NCBI GenBank assembly: GCA_023055505.1
Contig: JALIRH010000013.1
Span: forward strand, 8,928,001 to 8,992,000
DNA length: 64,000 nt
DNA from: Callipepla californica brunnescens
Taxonomy: Eukaryota; Chordata; Aves; Galliformes; Odontophoridae
Direction: 5' to 3'
Numbering within the stretch: position 1 is the stretch's first letter; every line of letters starts with the position of its first letter. A program made the position numbers and the translations under genes. Below, piece after piece: positions 24,646 to 36,375 of this stretch. A model generated the notes under the pieces. That model was given only the letters and a program-made list of their open reading frames with translations, did no database searches and was not told the origin of the DNA.

Positions 24646-27175
24646 ATGAACACCTGTTCAGGCTATGTAGTGTACTTGCTATTAGCTTTGGATAGCAAAT
24701 TGCTTTGACTCATTTTTTTAATCTAGTTTGCAACCTTCAAGAGGGGGGAGTGAAAGGCAGACAACATAACTGATACATTGCAGGCTTTAAAATGCTGCAT
24801 TTCTGAACATTGAGGAATTTAATACTGTTCCTTAGGGTACTGCTTCCTCAATTCATATTTACTGCTTATACTTTAATTGTTATTTAATAGATGCTATTTA
24901 GTAGTGTTCAATTTCTTTCTTATTTGTTCTGATGACTTCTTAAAGTACTGAGTTTTATTAGTATGGATATTTTGTGAAGTGGATTTTTGGTAAATGAGCT
25001 GGCTAAAACAAAACTTGAAAATATGGGAGCATTTCTCCACGTATCTATTTGGGCTGTGAATAACAAAATGCATTATTTGGCTAATAACCATGTGATAAGA
25101 AGCTTAACTATTGTTAAGATGATAGGCAAGGTATGGCACTTCAAAATGGTATAGCAAATGCAAATATAACATGTGGAAATGAATCTGCTTTTGCATTTGT
25201 AACAAGTAAGGAAGAAACCCTACATATTTAATAAATTATTCATGGTGTGTGGTTCACTCAAACTGATGTTAATTTGACCTTGACTTGCTTTTATTGTGAT
25301 GTAGAGAAATTATTCCTGTGCTCTCTGTGAACATGTTAGAGCTTGGCTGTGTCACTACTCCAGCATGATCTCTGAACTCTTCTTGGTCATTATTATTTAA
25401 AGAGAAAACATAGCAGGTATTCAGGAGCACATTTACATTTATTTTGTATAAAAACAAAATGCCCTAATTCCCACATCAATATGGGAACTGTGTTTTTTGT
25501 ACCTGTTATGTTTTTTTTCTCTTTGTGAAGGTAGGGAAAATTGGAACTTAGGAAGTAGTGTCATACGCTGCCTTGAATGCAATTAAACTGTATCATTACT
25601 CAGATTTATGAAAGTGTTTATATTTTATATCCTATTTGCTTTAATCCTCCACCCACATTTTAATTCTGAGATGAGTACTGTATGCTTGGAATAACATATC
25701 ATATAGGCAGGATGTCTTCAGTTTAAGTTACTTAATGCAGCTTTCAGCTTTACCTCATAAATTAGAGTAAATATGTAGGAAATTGCTGTATTGATGTCTT
25801 AATTAATAGTCAACTAATATTAACTTCAGTTTCTTCTCCTCTTCCCCCCTTCTCAGTTATAGAACAATTCAGTCTGAAATACCTTTTAAAAATACAGTTA
25901 TCATGCTTATAGTAATTATTGCAGTCATGTTTTTTGTTGTGATGTACTATTTTAAAAGAGCTTTATTCAGGTTGGCTCATATCAGTAAAGGCATTATGTG
26001 CATGTTGATTTTCGGATATACAATTTATATGATAACTCCTGTACTAGTCTTGTACTGTGTTGTAGGGCTTTGTGTCTTATCAGAACAGTGAGATTCCTGA
26101 TGGCAACCTTTACATAGACTCACACATTCTTATTTTAATTGAATCAAAGCTAAATTGAAGCTGTGGGTTGTCATTCACCAGAAAGTCTGAATAGCAAACC
26201 ACAAGGTTATTGCTGACTTCTTAAATGTTATTCATATTCAACTTCATACCTCCAATTCAACTGCAGTAAAATGCCTCACATAAAGAAACCTTAATTTGCT
26301 AACTAAACCCTGCTAAGGTTATGCCAAAGTTGAACAAATCCTTACTACTGTTTCTAGGATCACCTTAAATTGATGTAAGCCATTAAGAATAGTATCAATG
26401 TGTTTCTGTTGTAGTTATTATTGGCACTACTTATTATGATGCATGTAATTTAGTTGATTGTTCACAAGTTATAAGGAGGATCTATTACACAGATATTTTT
26501 AATATATTTCATTAGACTTCAATAGTATTGAATTACGTGAGATATTTGGAAGAAGAGGAGGAGATAATTTTCATTCATGCACAAGATCTCGTACTGCTCA
26601 TAAGATGGAAGTTCAGTGATTGTAGATTTTTGGTTCTGTGATGACAAACTTTGAAATGAAGGTGTGTTTTCTCTCTGTGTTAGAAAAAAACATTTTCTTA
26701 CTGGTAGTTGCTTATTGATTAGGATATCTGATAAAGCTGGGTTCTGTTCTTTGTTCTACTAAAATGAGGGCAACATTCCATTGCAGTCACTTTACTGCCC
26801 TGGAGTGGGAATTAGACTTTGACTTTGTCACCTTGCAGCCTACCGGTGTAGGCACTCTCCTCAAAAAGTATTTCCAGTATCAGACAAAACAGATGACATC
26901 CCTGTGAATTGTCTTGGCATGTTGTATTTTGCAGATGCTGCCTACCCTTACTTTTTTTTTATGTATTCCCAGCAGATCTAGTTCTAAGTGTTCACAACTT
27001 TAATGTTTTATGTCTTGGTGCAACTAATTAATTGAATAACAAAATATTCTTTCAGCACCATACAGCTAAAATTTGAGAAAGGCCTATTTTATCAAACTCT
27101 GTTCTTATTATTTTTTATTAATTCAAGCCACTGATGGGAAAACTTCATCCATAATAGTCTTGTTGGTGCCTGGTA
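24646..27175. other. Unique AT-rich non-coding DNA
   Basis: No established gene. A candidate terminal exon at 25857-26091 is described separately. The remainder is T-rich unique DNA without repeats that I recognise. Confidence 0.5.
25857..26091 (+). CDS. Candidate 3'-terminal exon encoding a hydrophobic C-terminus
   Basis: An uninterrupted run of 25 pyrimidines (25830-25854) ends in AG, and an open frame runs from there to TGA at 26089-26091 (about 77 codons from 25858). The peptide starts YRTIQSEIPFKNTVIM. It then has one hydrophobic stretch rich in I, V, M and F, a short basic segment (YFKRALFRL), and a second hydrophobic stretch ending LVLYCVVGLCVLSEQ. This could be the membrane end of an unknown protein. 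However, T-rich DNA yields hydrophobic residues by default, open frames of this length are expected by chance in 64 kb, and no upstream exon or nearby poly(A) site is evident. Confidence 0.12.
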
Positions 27176-27315
27176 CATGGGTTGCTCAAAAAGTAATACC
27201 CCTATTTACTTCCATGGAAACTACAACAGATACAAAGAGCACATTAACAGTAATTTATATAAATTCTCAGCTACAAAACACTATTTTTCAACATAATCAT
27301 CACCATCATCTATGC

Positions 27316-27332
27316 TTTTTTTTTTTTTTTTT
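27316..27332. repeat. T tract inside the mariner copy
   Basis: A run of 17 T residues replaces the short A-rich word found at the homologous place in the other mariner copy. It is a homopolymer expansion inside the transposon. Confidence 0.85.
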
Positions 27333-27399
27333 GCCAGCAATGAACAGAAGTATGTATACTGCTCACATAATATTCTGTGCCAATGGAGGTGACCTGCTG

Positions 27400-27580
27400 C
27401 TGTTGTGGGGCAATTGTGTTGTGTCAATGGAGATGACCACTACTGAAATGCACCACCCACTGCCTCACTGTGCAAACGTGCAGTGTTTGATCTCCATAAA
27501 CGTTCAGAAAATACTCGAGTGTCAAGGGGTACGATTTTATTCTGAATGGAGGAATTAAATGACACAACATTGTTTCATAC
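27400..27580 (-). pseudogene. Mariner transposase 5' remnant
   Basis: Read on the minus strand this interval matches the start of the transposase region also seen at 60.69-60.81 kb. It includes the blocks for an initial hydrophobic-charged stretch and FLHSE, and a Y/F-x-T-F-M-E-like segment. In-frame stops break it repeatedly. Only the amino-terminal DNA-binding part was ever present; the DD(E/D) catalytic domain is missing. Confidence 0.6.
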
Positions 27581-27752
27581 ATCCTTCCATGTCAGACTGC
27601 TTCTCTGCTGTGGTCTGTCACACAGCAAGAAAATGTAAGGGAAGATTGGTGGGAAGGTTTTATTTCTGCTGCCATTTCACCAACAGTCACTTCTGATGTT
27701 GTGTGTGGACATAATAAAATAGGAGGCATTACTTTTGGAGCAGCCCTTGCCA

Positions 27753-30700
27753 TTTTGAAATGCCGTCTCTATCAAAGCAGTGTTCCCCTGCTATGATACT
27801 GGGAATTAACACAAAAATAAGTTGTATCATAGGGTGTGAATTGTAAGTATTTGTTCCAACTGTAAGCTAGGTAGGAATCAGCAAAGTTGGTGAAATTTCC
27901 TGTGTTAATTTATTGCTATTGCTTAAGTGCAAAGTGAGTTACAGCTGAGCATTACCAGAAAATTACTGATCTAATCTGATGTGCTACGTGAGTTCCAGTC
28001 ACTTGTGCTGAAGAGTGATGAATAGAGAATGAAGCAGGAATACAGAGTTCATAGGAATTTCAGGAGAAAGGAGACTTTGTCCTATTTAAAAAATACAAAA
28101 TAAAAACATAACTAAAGGTAGGGTACCAGACTACCAGGGTACCAGAGAATGGAAGAGAGCTTAGAAAAGAAATTATTGGCCCTGAAGCTAAAGTGTTCAT
28201 ATAAGCCAGCTAGAAACCAGGAGACTTCTGCATATCAGAACAAATGAGGTTCACAGCTGGTGGGGTAGCAAGGAGGAAGAAGAAGCTGCTTTTAGAAAGA
28301 ATCCTTTCTGAAAGTCTTGTTGCCCGTGCTGACAGAGTGAACAAAGACTTCTCTTTTTTTAACAGAAAAGCACCATGTGAAATCCGAGCAATGTTTTGTA
28401 GTGAGAGTTAAAAACATTAGTGGAATATTTGATGCGGACCTGGGTAAATTCTGTGTGCTTTTCTCTGAATTATTAATTCATTTTTCTGCAGCTTATCATG
28501 TCTTGACCTTCTCCTATTCCTGCTAATGCAGTCTTTGTACTTGAAATGTAGGAAAGTGTTTAAAAACTTAGCCTGAAACTATTACAAGAAAGCGATTAAA
28601 AGGAACATGATATCAGCTGAAACTTAGCCTATCATTGACTGTAATGTCATAGGTTGTACAATAATGAGCTTAACTGCAGCAGGAATCATGCTCTTCCTCT
28701 GTCTTAGGCAAAGGGCAGTGTGACCAGGATGAGTAAGACACAGGATGACTATTCTGTGCAGAGTTAATAAATCAATGATTTCCTGGGGCAGGCATAACCT
28801 CAGGTGGGCTCTGTCTGAAGACTGTGAGAGTAAACAGCAGAGTTAGATCAGACTGAAAGAGAAGTGTTTCCTGACTATAGGAGGAAGAAAGATTCCAAAA
28901 GCTGTTTCATATCTCATACACATATAATCTCCCACATCTTATATTTTTCCTCAACTCTTGTTTTAGTATCCTGTGAATGTGTTCCTATTGAGAACTTGTG
29001 CTCAGTGAGATGTGTAGAAATTTCTGTGTTTTGTTTAGGTGACTAGCATTTTTTTTTTTTACTAGATGCATTTTTGTTGCTTTCAGAGAATGAAAGCTGG
29101 TTAAATGTGGCAAAACAATCCCCAAACAATCTACTAAATTTCAGTTGGACTTTAGAGAACAAATGAATATTGGTTTTTTTTTCTCTGCAGGTATTTGTGC
29201 AGAATAGAGTTCTCCTAAAGAGCTCTATTGTTTAAGATGTGCATGTAAAGAAAGTTCTTTGTGGGAAGTAGCATAGAAATCAGTTATTTCCACTACCGTA
29301 GTCCAATTGTTTACAAAGGCAGCGTTCCTTTCTTGATTTCAGGTTTTATGTTGCATGAGTAGTGCTGTGCGATGTGACTCTTTTCAGCACGCATCATTAA
29401 TAATACTGAACTACAAATATTACAGACTTATTTTGTGGTGTTTTTTGATGAGCTTTTATGTTAGTGAGCACATTAATAACACATTAATACATTAATGTTA
29501 AAACAATAGATAACAAAACTTTAATAAAACGTAAGCATTCTTCCATTCCATAAAGTTAAACTGATCAGAACTTTTCATAATATGGTATTTAACCAGTTCA
29601 AATGAAATCAGGCCTATCCAACTGAATGTAAATGTCATAATTCAAGAAGAGATCTGTGAAAAACCATCTTCCATTCCTTAGAAAATGAACAAAATGCAGC
29701 CTTGATACAAAGACATCAGAACAGTACACTTTGAATAATTCCTTTTAGGGGTTGCTTTGCTTGTACTTGTTATCCCTCCAGATGGTAAACGTTTTTCATG
29801 ATCCTTTCCCAATTGACCTATAGAGTTGTGGCTATTACTTTTACCAGTCGTAATCAGGAGAGAAAAAAGCTGATGGTGGGAAATAGAAGTATCCATATCA
29901 TTTTTTTTCCCATTTCTCCGCCTGGTTAAATAACAATAATTTTCCTTAGCACAACTTCAGTATCTTACTCTGAAGTTGAGCCATTGCTTGGTCTCTGCCC
30001 TTCACGTGATGTTTGAGAGTGTATTGTCTGGGATAATCTATTAACAGTTTTCCAGGACATCTGTTGTGACTCTCATCTAACAGCATGAACAAAAATGTTC
30101 TTAAGGTGTTAATAAAATAAATCTAGCTTTGGGAGTTTGAGTCTCTTCTGCAAAGTCCCAAGATGATTTAACTTCTGCTCTGGTCAGAGAAAATGTGTAT
30201 TTAATGTGTACAAAGAAATCTTCTGTGGCTTTCACACACAGACTCTTTATATAATTAATAAGCTTCAGAGCTGTAACTCACAATTTCCAGTGTTCCAGTG
30301 GAAGTAGTAATGCTGTGGAATGCATTCTGTTGATTAACATTACTGAATGGGGAAAAATGTTCTGAAAAAATGTGTAACTTTGCTTTGAATGGCTGTATTT
30401 CTAACAAAGCTACACATTTGTCACAGCTATTACAATGGAATTTACTGGCTTATCCTAATTCTATCAGTTTAGATACTGGCTGTTGGGCAAGCTGGAAACT
30501 ACTGCCTAAACAATAAAAGAATACTGTATTTGATACATCATACATAATTTCAGGCTTGGTTCTGAGTTTGGATTACTTGTTTGTATGACACAACGTTATC
30601 CAGTTCAGGTTGGTAAAGGATAAATTACTGGGCTGTAACTTGTTTAATTCAGAAATGCTCTTAAACTTGGGATCACAGAAGCATTGCCCTAGAAGTGCCT

Positions 30701-33700
30701 ATTTATCTCTACTTGCTGCAAGACTTACTGAGATAAACAATTTGTAATTAGGCATCTGTGTAGAGATGAGTGGATGCAGGCAGAGATCTTTGTGTGAGTG
30801 AGGTATGCAGACTACGGAAACCTTTGTCATAGTAAAGATTTTTTTCGGCAAATACTTTTTCAGGTGGGTTTGTGTAGTGCTCTTACTGTGTAGATGCTCA
30901 GGCAATGGTAACACCTTCTTGTAGATAGCCCTGGTGGTGGGTTTTATTCTCTTGCATTGGGCTTCAAGGAACAATCTGATTTTTAGTTGTGACCATTTCA
31001 AAAAATAAATAAATAAAAAATATTATACATCACATTTCAGATTGAAAAATTTGCTCAACCAGTTGTTTGCATATTTGAACAGCAGTCAGCACAAATTCAC
31101 CTTGAATGTACACCTCCAGAATAATCCCTGCCTGCATGAGTACTCAGGGTAAACATCTGCATTTGCTAGAGAGACCCCAGAGCAGTTCTGTGTCTCTTGG
31201 TATGCTTCTTTGTTTTTAATCTGAGGGTCCTGCACCTTGGTATTTCATTGGGAAACTTACACTGTGTACAATGGCAGTAAAAGAAAAGAAAAATTAAAGA
31301 ACCTATTTTGTGAACTGTGAGAACACGGAATAATTTAATAATTTAAAAGATGGCTCCACTTTGTTTTTGAGCAATGACTCTTTGACCTATTTTAGGAATT
31401 TTTTTTATAACACTTGATCTTTGTTATTTCTAGTAACCTCCTCCTGGTAATACTAGAGGGAATAGATTTCACTGATTCTCAACCTTAGTGTCACCTCTTC
31501 AATCCCACAGAATTCTGCCTTTACTTCTATTGTGTCAGGTTATGAAATGGAGCTTTTTAGTTTTTTAATTGTGAGGAGAGGAAAAGAAACCACAGAAAGA
31601 AAATAACACCAACCTCAAACACGCGGAGCAAGCCTGGTTTTCAGAAGCATTATTAACTTTTTCAGCCTCTGTAAAGTGTAGGATTGCATTTATTCTGTAG
31701 GCAGTCTCGTGTGAGGACTGTGGAATGGGGACAGCATTGCAAGAGCTGATTTTCACACTTTTTGACTAAATTTAGCAACATATAGACAAATATTTAGGAA
31801 ATTCTTCCTCAGTTGACAGGAGTGCTTTCCTGAAGTATCCTTGTTGAATTCTTGTTTATCCACACCCACTTGTGAGATGCTAAACACCATTTGGGGAACG
31901 TTGCTTGTGCAGTCCGATTGCTGATCCTGCTAAGAATAGGAAATACGATTTATTACCCCCCTGGTAGTTACCCATGCTACAAGATCTGCTTCCTTACCAA
32001 GCAGTGTATTTCCCAAGTTTAGTAGAACTTCAAGGATGCTGCAAAATAATATTTTGCTGTTAATACCGTTAATATATAATAAATATTTCATACTGAGATG
32101 AACATAGGTTCTGAATCTAAAAGACCGTGTAGTATGGAACTTTAAATTGGGAAATGAAATATGTTTAAATTGCACTGAAGAAGGCTCTTATTAACAGCTG
32201 TTAGCATTCAACTTGGCATTTTATTAAAAGCGCATGACACATGCTCTATAAGAGAAGGGCTGTTACTTCCTAGATGGATTTCAGTATACATTTTTCTTTA
32301 TGCTGTTCTCTTTCTCAGAGGATTGTCTAAGTATCTGCATATTCTTCATGGTGTCAGAATGACAAACAGGCCTGTCCAAATGACTATTCTACCTGATGCA
32401 GCCATAGCTAAGTTTTGAAATACTTGACATTTGTGATTCTATGGGGACCATCTTGCTAAGGTTGAATATAATTTACAGTGTACTCTCCAAATCCCTCTGC
32501 AACTCATTTTATACTTTGAGGAGTCTTAAGTAAATTTAGTGTAGGTTGATCGCGTTGGTTTGGCAGAAGAGCTGGTTTAATGCTCGTGCCTGCAGTTGGG
32601 GCCAATGAGAGTTATGACTGTTCCGTGTGCTCCGTGTTTAGTAACTTAGGGCAGAGAAACAGAGTGCGTGGTATCTCAACACTTGTCATTCTGGGCCTGG
32701 AGCTCAGTGCAGTGACACAGTCTGTGGCATATAATTTAACCTGTGCCTTACCACAATTCAAAAAGACGCTTTCTAAGGCAGCTATTTTTACCTGTATATG
32801 TACAGTTTTGAAGGGTGAGAATAAAAGTCTTTAGAAATGGAAGGACAAATAGCCACTATGTGACTGTTCAATTTTAAGTTGTTGTAGCAGGTCTACTAAA
32901 TTTTTAATCAGACCATCTTGATCTTGGTGATCTAAATTGATAACTGGGAGAGAATGAATCTGTATTTTTGAAAGAAATGAATTTGGAAACACAAGATAAA
33001 ATAATTTACTTGTACCTACATTTTGATGTGACGTCCAGCATCATCCGTAGATGTAAGCTGTGCATAGGTGTTTAAATGAGTCTTGATTTCACCAGGAATG
33101 AGTCAGGTTCAATAGAGCAAAGTTTATCGCCAGATCTACTTACATAATTATAGTAGTAAAAATTATATTTGTTTGAAGAAGTTAACAAATATACTTAGGT
33201 TGAAAAGAAGCAACGAATTCTATTTCAGGGAGATACGTTAACATTGGCTGTTACTGTGAACAGTGGGACTAAAGGTAACAAGGTAAATATTTCATATAGT
33301 AAGACACTAAGTGTTTATTAGCTAGATTAAAGATGCAGATTAATCCTGTTACTAGTGTTCCTACTTCAGAAAGGGACCACATAAAGTGATATGTATTACT
33401 GCTTTGATACAATGTATGGGAGAAAAGCATCCTGTGGAGATCAACTTGATACTCGCCTGGCTGATAGCTGGAACTATTAATCTGGGGCTGACCTATCAAG
33501 TTCAGGAGGGGGTGGCTGTTGCAGTTGTGCAACAAAACAAAGCTCTTCATGCATCCTAATCTGGCTTGATTAGGTCATTTGATTAATTCTTAGCAGTACT
33601 GATAATCTCTGCAAAAACCCCCAGCACAAAAATGCTTTCCGTGTACATACAATGTAGCAGTAAAAACTAATCTATGTTCTCTTAAGAACTCGTGTGGCAT

Positions 33701-36186
33701 GTATACGCATATATAGTGCAGCTAATTTTTATAGTAATAAAAGTAAACCGGGTTAAACAAAATCCCTCAAAAGGAATGAACCAAGAGAAATATTATAGCA
33801 CCAACTGTTTGAAGATTGCAGTCACTGTTATCTATTGTAAGTTTTATAGATAGAACACACTGTAATACGTTCTCTTGCAATGACAAAAACTATGCATGTT
33901 TAATGCATTCTTTAGGAGCACTTCTGTACATCATGATTTAGGAGAAGAGATTCATCTGTTTCCATGAATTATGGAACTTGAAGTTGCTTCTCTTGATCTG
34001 GCTGCAAATAGAACTGCCAGTTTATTGAGGCCAGAGTGTAGTTTCTGCTTGCTGCTGATAAGAGGTGGCTGGCTGCACATGCAATCTGATCAGGTGAGGA
34101 CGGACTGAATGTCAAGACTGTATTGCAAGGCATGGTAGCAAGTCGCTGAAAGTAATGACTTGCAAAATTTCACTTGGTTTTATTTCCACTGTGATTCATT
34201 GTCCGCCATCTGCTTTAAGACATCAAAACCTTAAGATAAAACATGAAATTATCTGCATACCTGATTTGCATAGTGAAGTTGTGGATGTATTTTTTGCTGC
34301 TACTCAGTCTGGGTCCAAGCAAGTTTAACTTGTTACTGGCCAGTTCATATGACAGCATGTGATTGAAACAAAAACTAGGAACTCAGAATTAAGAGTAAAT
34401 GGTTTGTAGAAGGCAGAGAGGGACAACTTAAATCATATTATGTTTAGCCTCCTTTGGTTTGTTCAGATAATCTACTTTGTAGGAGCTTGATCTCCAACAC
34501 TTTTAGAATGGTCTGATACATGTAAACCATGTGCTGTCAGCCTATGAGAATGAATTAATCTGCAGGGGTTTTCCAGAGAGATTAGTTGAGAACAGAGATA
34601 CTGCCAGAAAACTCATTCTGTATCGCTGCAAAGCAAGGCTCTGGAGCAAACTAAAACGTGCTCATCAGACTACCTGGGGCTGGGGCTGTCAGAGGCTAGT
34701 CCTAGAAGAGAAGAGATTAGCTAATGTCAGTGAGGAAATGTTCTTCCTTGTGCTTGGAGGCAGGTTAAGTTGTGATCTCAGGTTATTTATATATTTATTT
34801 TAGACTGGCTTGCTTGTTTGCTTAAAGAAGAAAAATATCCAAGAGATCTGTATTCCTTAGTGTGTGTCCAGGAAAAAAAAAGTGAGGAATACATCTTTTT
34901 GTGATTTCTCAGGATATTTTAAACCTGTGGTTGCAACTGTGGATCTTAACAGTCAAAAAATAAATGCTTTAACCCTCAGATTACCATGTTCATGTCTCTC
35001 TGTCAATAAGATGTATAGCATGTTGTATGCACATTCCTTTCCTGAGGCTTGTACATACTGTCACTTCATTCTCACACTCCTAGCATGATATAAAGTTCGA
35101 AATGCTTAAAGTAAACTCAGTTGCTTTGGAGAGAAAACGTTTTAACAACATAATTTTACTTGTCAATATATTTTCAAGATGAATTTTGATGGCTTGGGCA
35201 GTGATTGCGTGGTAAGCTGTGCACCACAAGGTGGCACTGATGGCGTGTGATGGTTGTCCCATCTCAGACTGTTTCAGACATCATTTTGGAAAACTGATCA
35301 TAAGCCGAAGACCTGAACTAAATAACTTGTATCATCAGGTATGTAGAACACAAGCTGTCAGAATTTGTGACTTTTTATTGGTTGGGTATTTTTCCTATGG
35401 ATCCATATGGGGAAAAATAGTTGCATTCTTCCTTAGTGATCTGCTCTGACTTGTATTTCTGGCATGCCTCTTCCTTACCTTAACATCAGAGAATATCTCA
35501 TAGCAGAGTTCAGGCTGCCTCCTCCTCTATGATGCTGTTTGCACTCTGCCTTTAAAAGTGTTTCTGAAGGAGATGTCAGCATCCTGGGAGTACCCACTTC
35601 TAGTTCTCTTGTTTTCTGAGAGCTGCATTCCTGAAGGACAATTCTTTTCTTGTGTTATTTTCCAGCAGTTTTTCAGTGTGTAATGTACTATTATTTCATG
35701 GCCATTTATGAAAGTTACTTTCTACCTTGAGTTCTTCAACCTGTACCTTGCACTCAGTGGCAAACCACAAAATCCAGATGCCTGGGGATGCAGGAATCTG
35801 CTGGTTACTCAGCATCCTGCTGTATTGCTCTTCCAACAGACACCTTTGTAGTTAAAACTCCACGTAATTGCCAGGTAAGAACAAAATCCTATCCAGCAGA
35901 TTTTTCTGGTTTCAGGGTTCAATATAAACACTCATTTATTATATTTGTGATCTTCTATTTTATGCATATCTGGAGAATGATCTTCAACAGGTAAATATCA
36001 TTCTCTATAAACTGAGCCTCAGAACAAACATATACCTCTTGGATATGTTTTTTTTTTTTTTTTTTTTCTTGTTCTTTCTGAACAACCTGTTCTCTTTAAT
36101 TTTCTATTGAGAATGAAGTAATTAAATAGAGAAGTGTTCTGGAGTCCTTAGCACTGAAGGCTTGTAGGAAAGATTAGGCAAACCTC
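27753..36186. other. Unique AT-rich non-coding DNA
   Basis: 8.4 kb with no recognisable gene. Two exon-like segments near 35.3 and 35.8 kb have splice-site-like flanks but incompatible phase or weak acceptors, so I did not call them. A recursive-splice-like CTGCAG|GTATTT junction follows a T run near 29.19 kb. A T tract lies at 36048-36067. A YY1-like word (GTCCGCCATCT) lies at about 34,201. Confidence 0.5.
36048..36067. repeat. T tract
   Basis: A run of 20 T residues, about 120 bases before a CR1 fragment. Confidence 0.9.
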
Positions 36187-36375
36187 TGATAGAATTTTCA
36201 CAGAAAATAGTAGGGGTTGGAAGGGACCTTTAGAGATCATCGAGTCCAACTGCAGCAGCTCCCTAGACCAGGCTGCCCAGATAGGCATCCAGATGAGTCC
36301 TGAACATCTCCAGAGAAGGAAACTGCACAATCTCTCTGGGCAGCCTGTGTCAGTGCTGTCACCCTTACTTTATGG
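36187..36375 (-). mobile_element. CR1 LINE 3' fragment
   Basis: On the plus strand, GGGGTTGGAAGGGACCTTTA, GATCATCGAGTCCAACTGCA, CCAGGCTGCCCAGATAGGCA, GAACATCTCCAGAGAAGGAA and CAATCTCTCTGGGCAGCCTG occur in inverted CR1 order, ending near a GTCACCCTTACTT block. It is one of the better preserved copies in the window. It is 5'-truncated, as most CR1 copies are. Confidence 0.95.

Larger units (their letters stand above)
27176..27752 (-). mobile_element. Internally deleted mariner (Galluhop-like), about 577 bp
   Basis: Both terminal inverted repeats are visible. The left begins GGGTTGCTCAAAAAGTAATA. The right ends GGCATTACTTTTGGAGCAGC, whose complement matches the left. A TA dinucleotide precedes the left end; the right TA is not intact. 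On the minus strand the order is right TIR, a TTTTATTATGT block, a remnant of the 5' part of a transposase frame, then the 3' terminal segment beginning at GATTATGTTGAAAAA. The layout matches the copy at 60.5 kb. It is far too short for a full mariner transposase (roughly 340 codons) and its frame has several stops, so it is non-autonomous. A 161-codon plus-strand frame here is antisense to it. Confidence 0.92.

Noticed and set aside
27073..27558. 161-codon plus-strand open frame
   Set aside because: Most of it lies antisense within the mariner copy and includes a poly-Phe run from the T tract.
34531..34803. 90-codon plus-strand open frame
   Set aside because: No recognisable domain and no conserved start or splice context, so I consider it chance.
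35268..35338. Exon-like segment with CAG acceptor and GTATGT donor, open in one frame (ending RRPELNNLYHQ)
   Set aside because: The peptide looks plausible, but the acceptor tract is weak and I could not match it to a family. It does not join in phase with a better-defined neighbour. Still worth a translated search.
35794..35874. Second exon-like segment with GTAAGA donor (VVKTPRNCQ)
   Set aside because: The in-frame acceptor has no pyrimidine tract. The better acceptor at 35,839 would put a stop in the frame set by the 35.3-kb segment.
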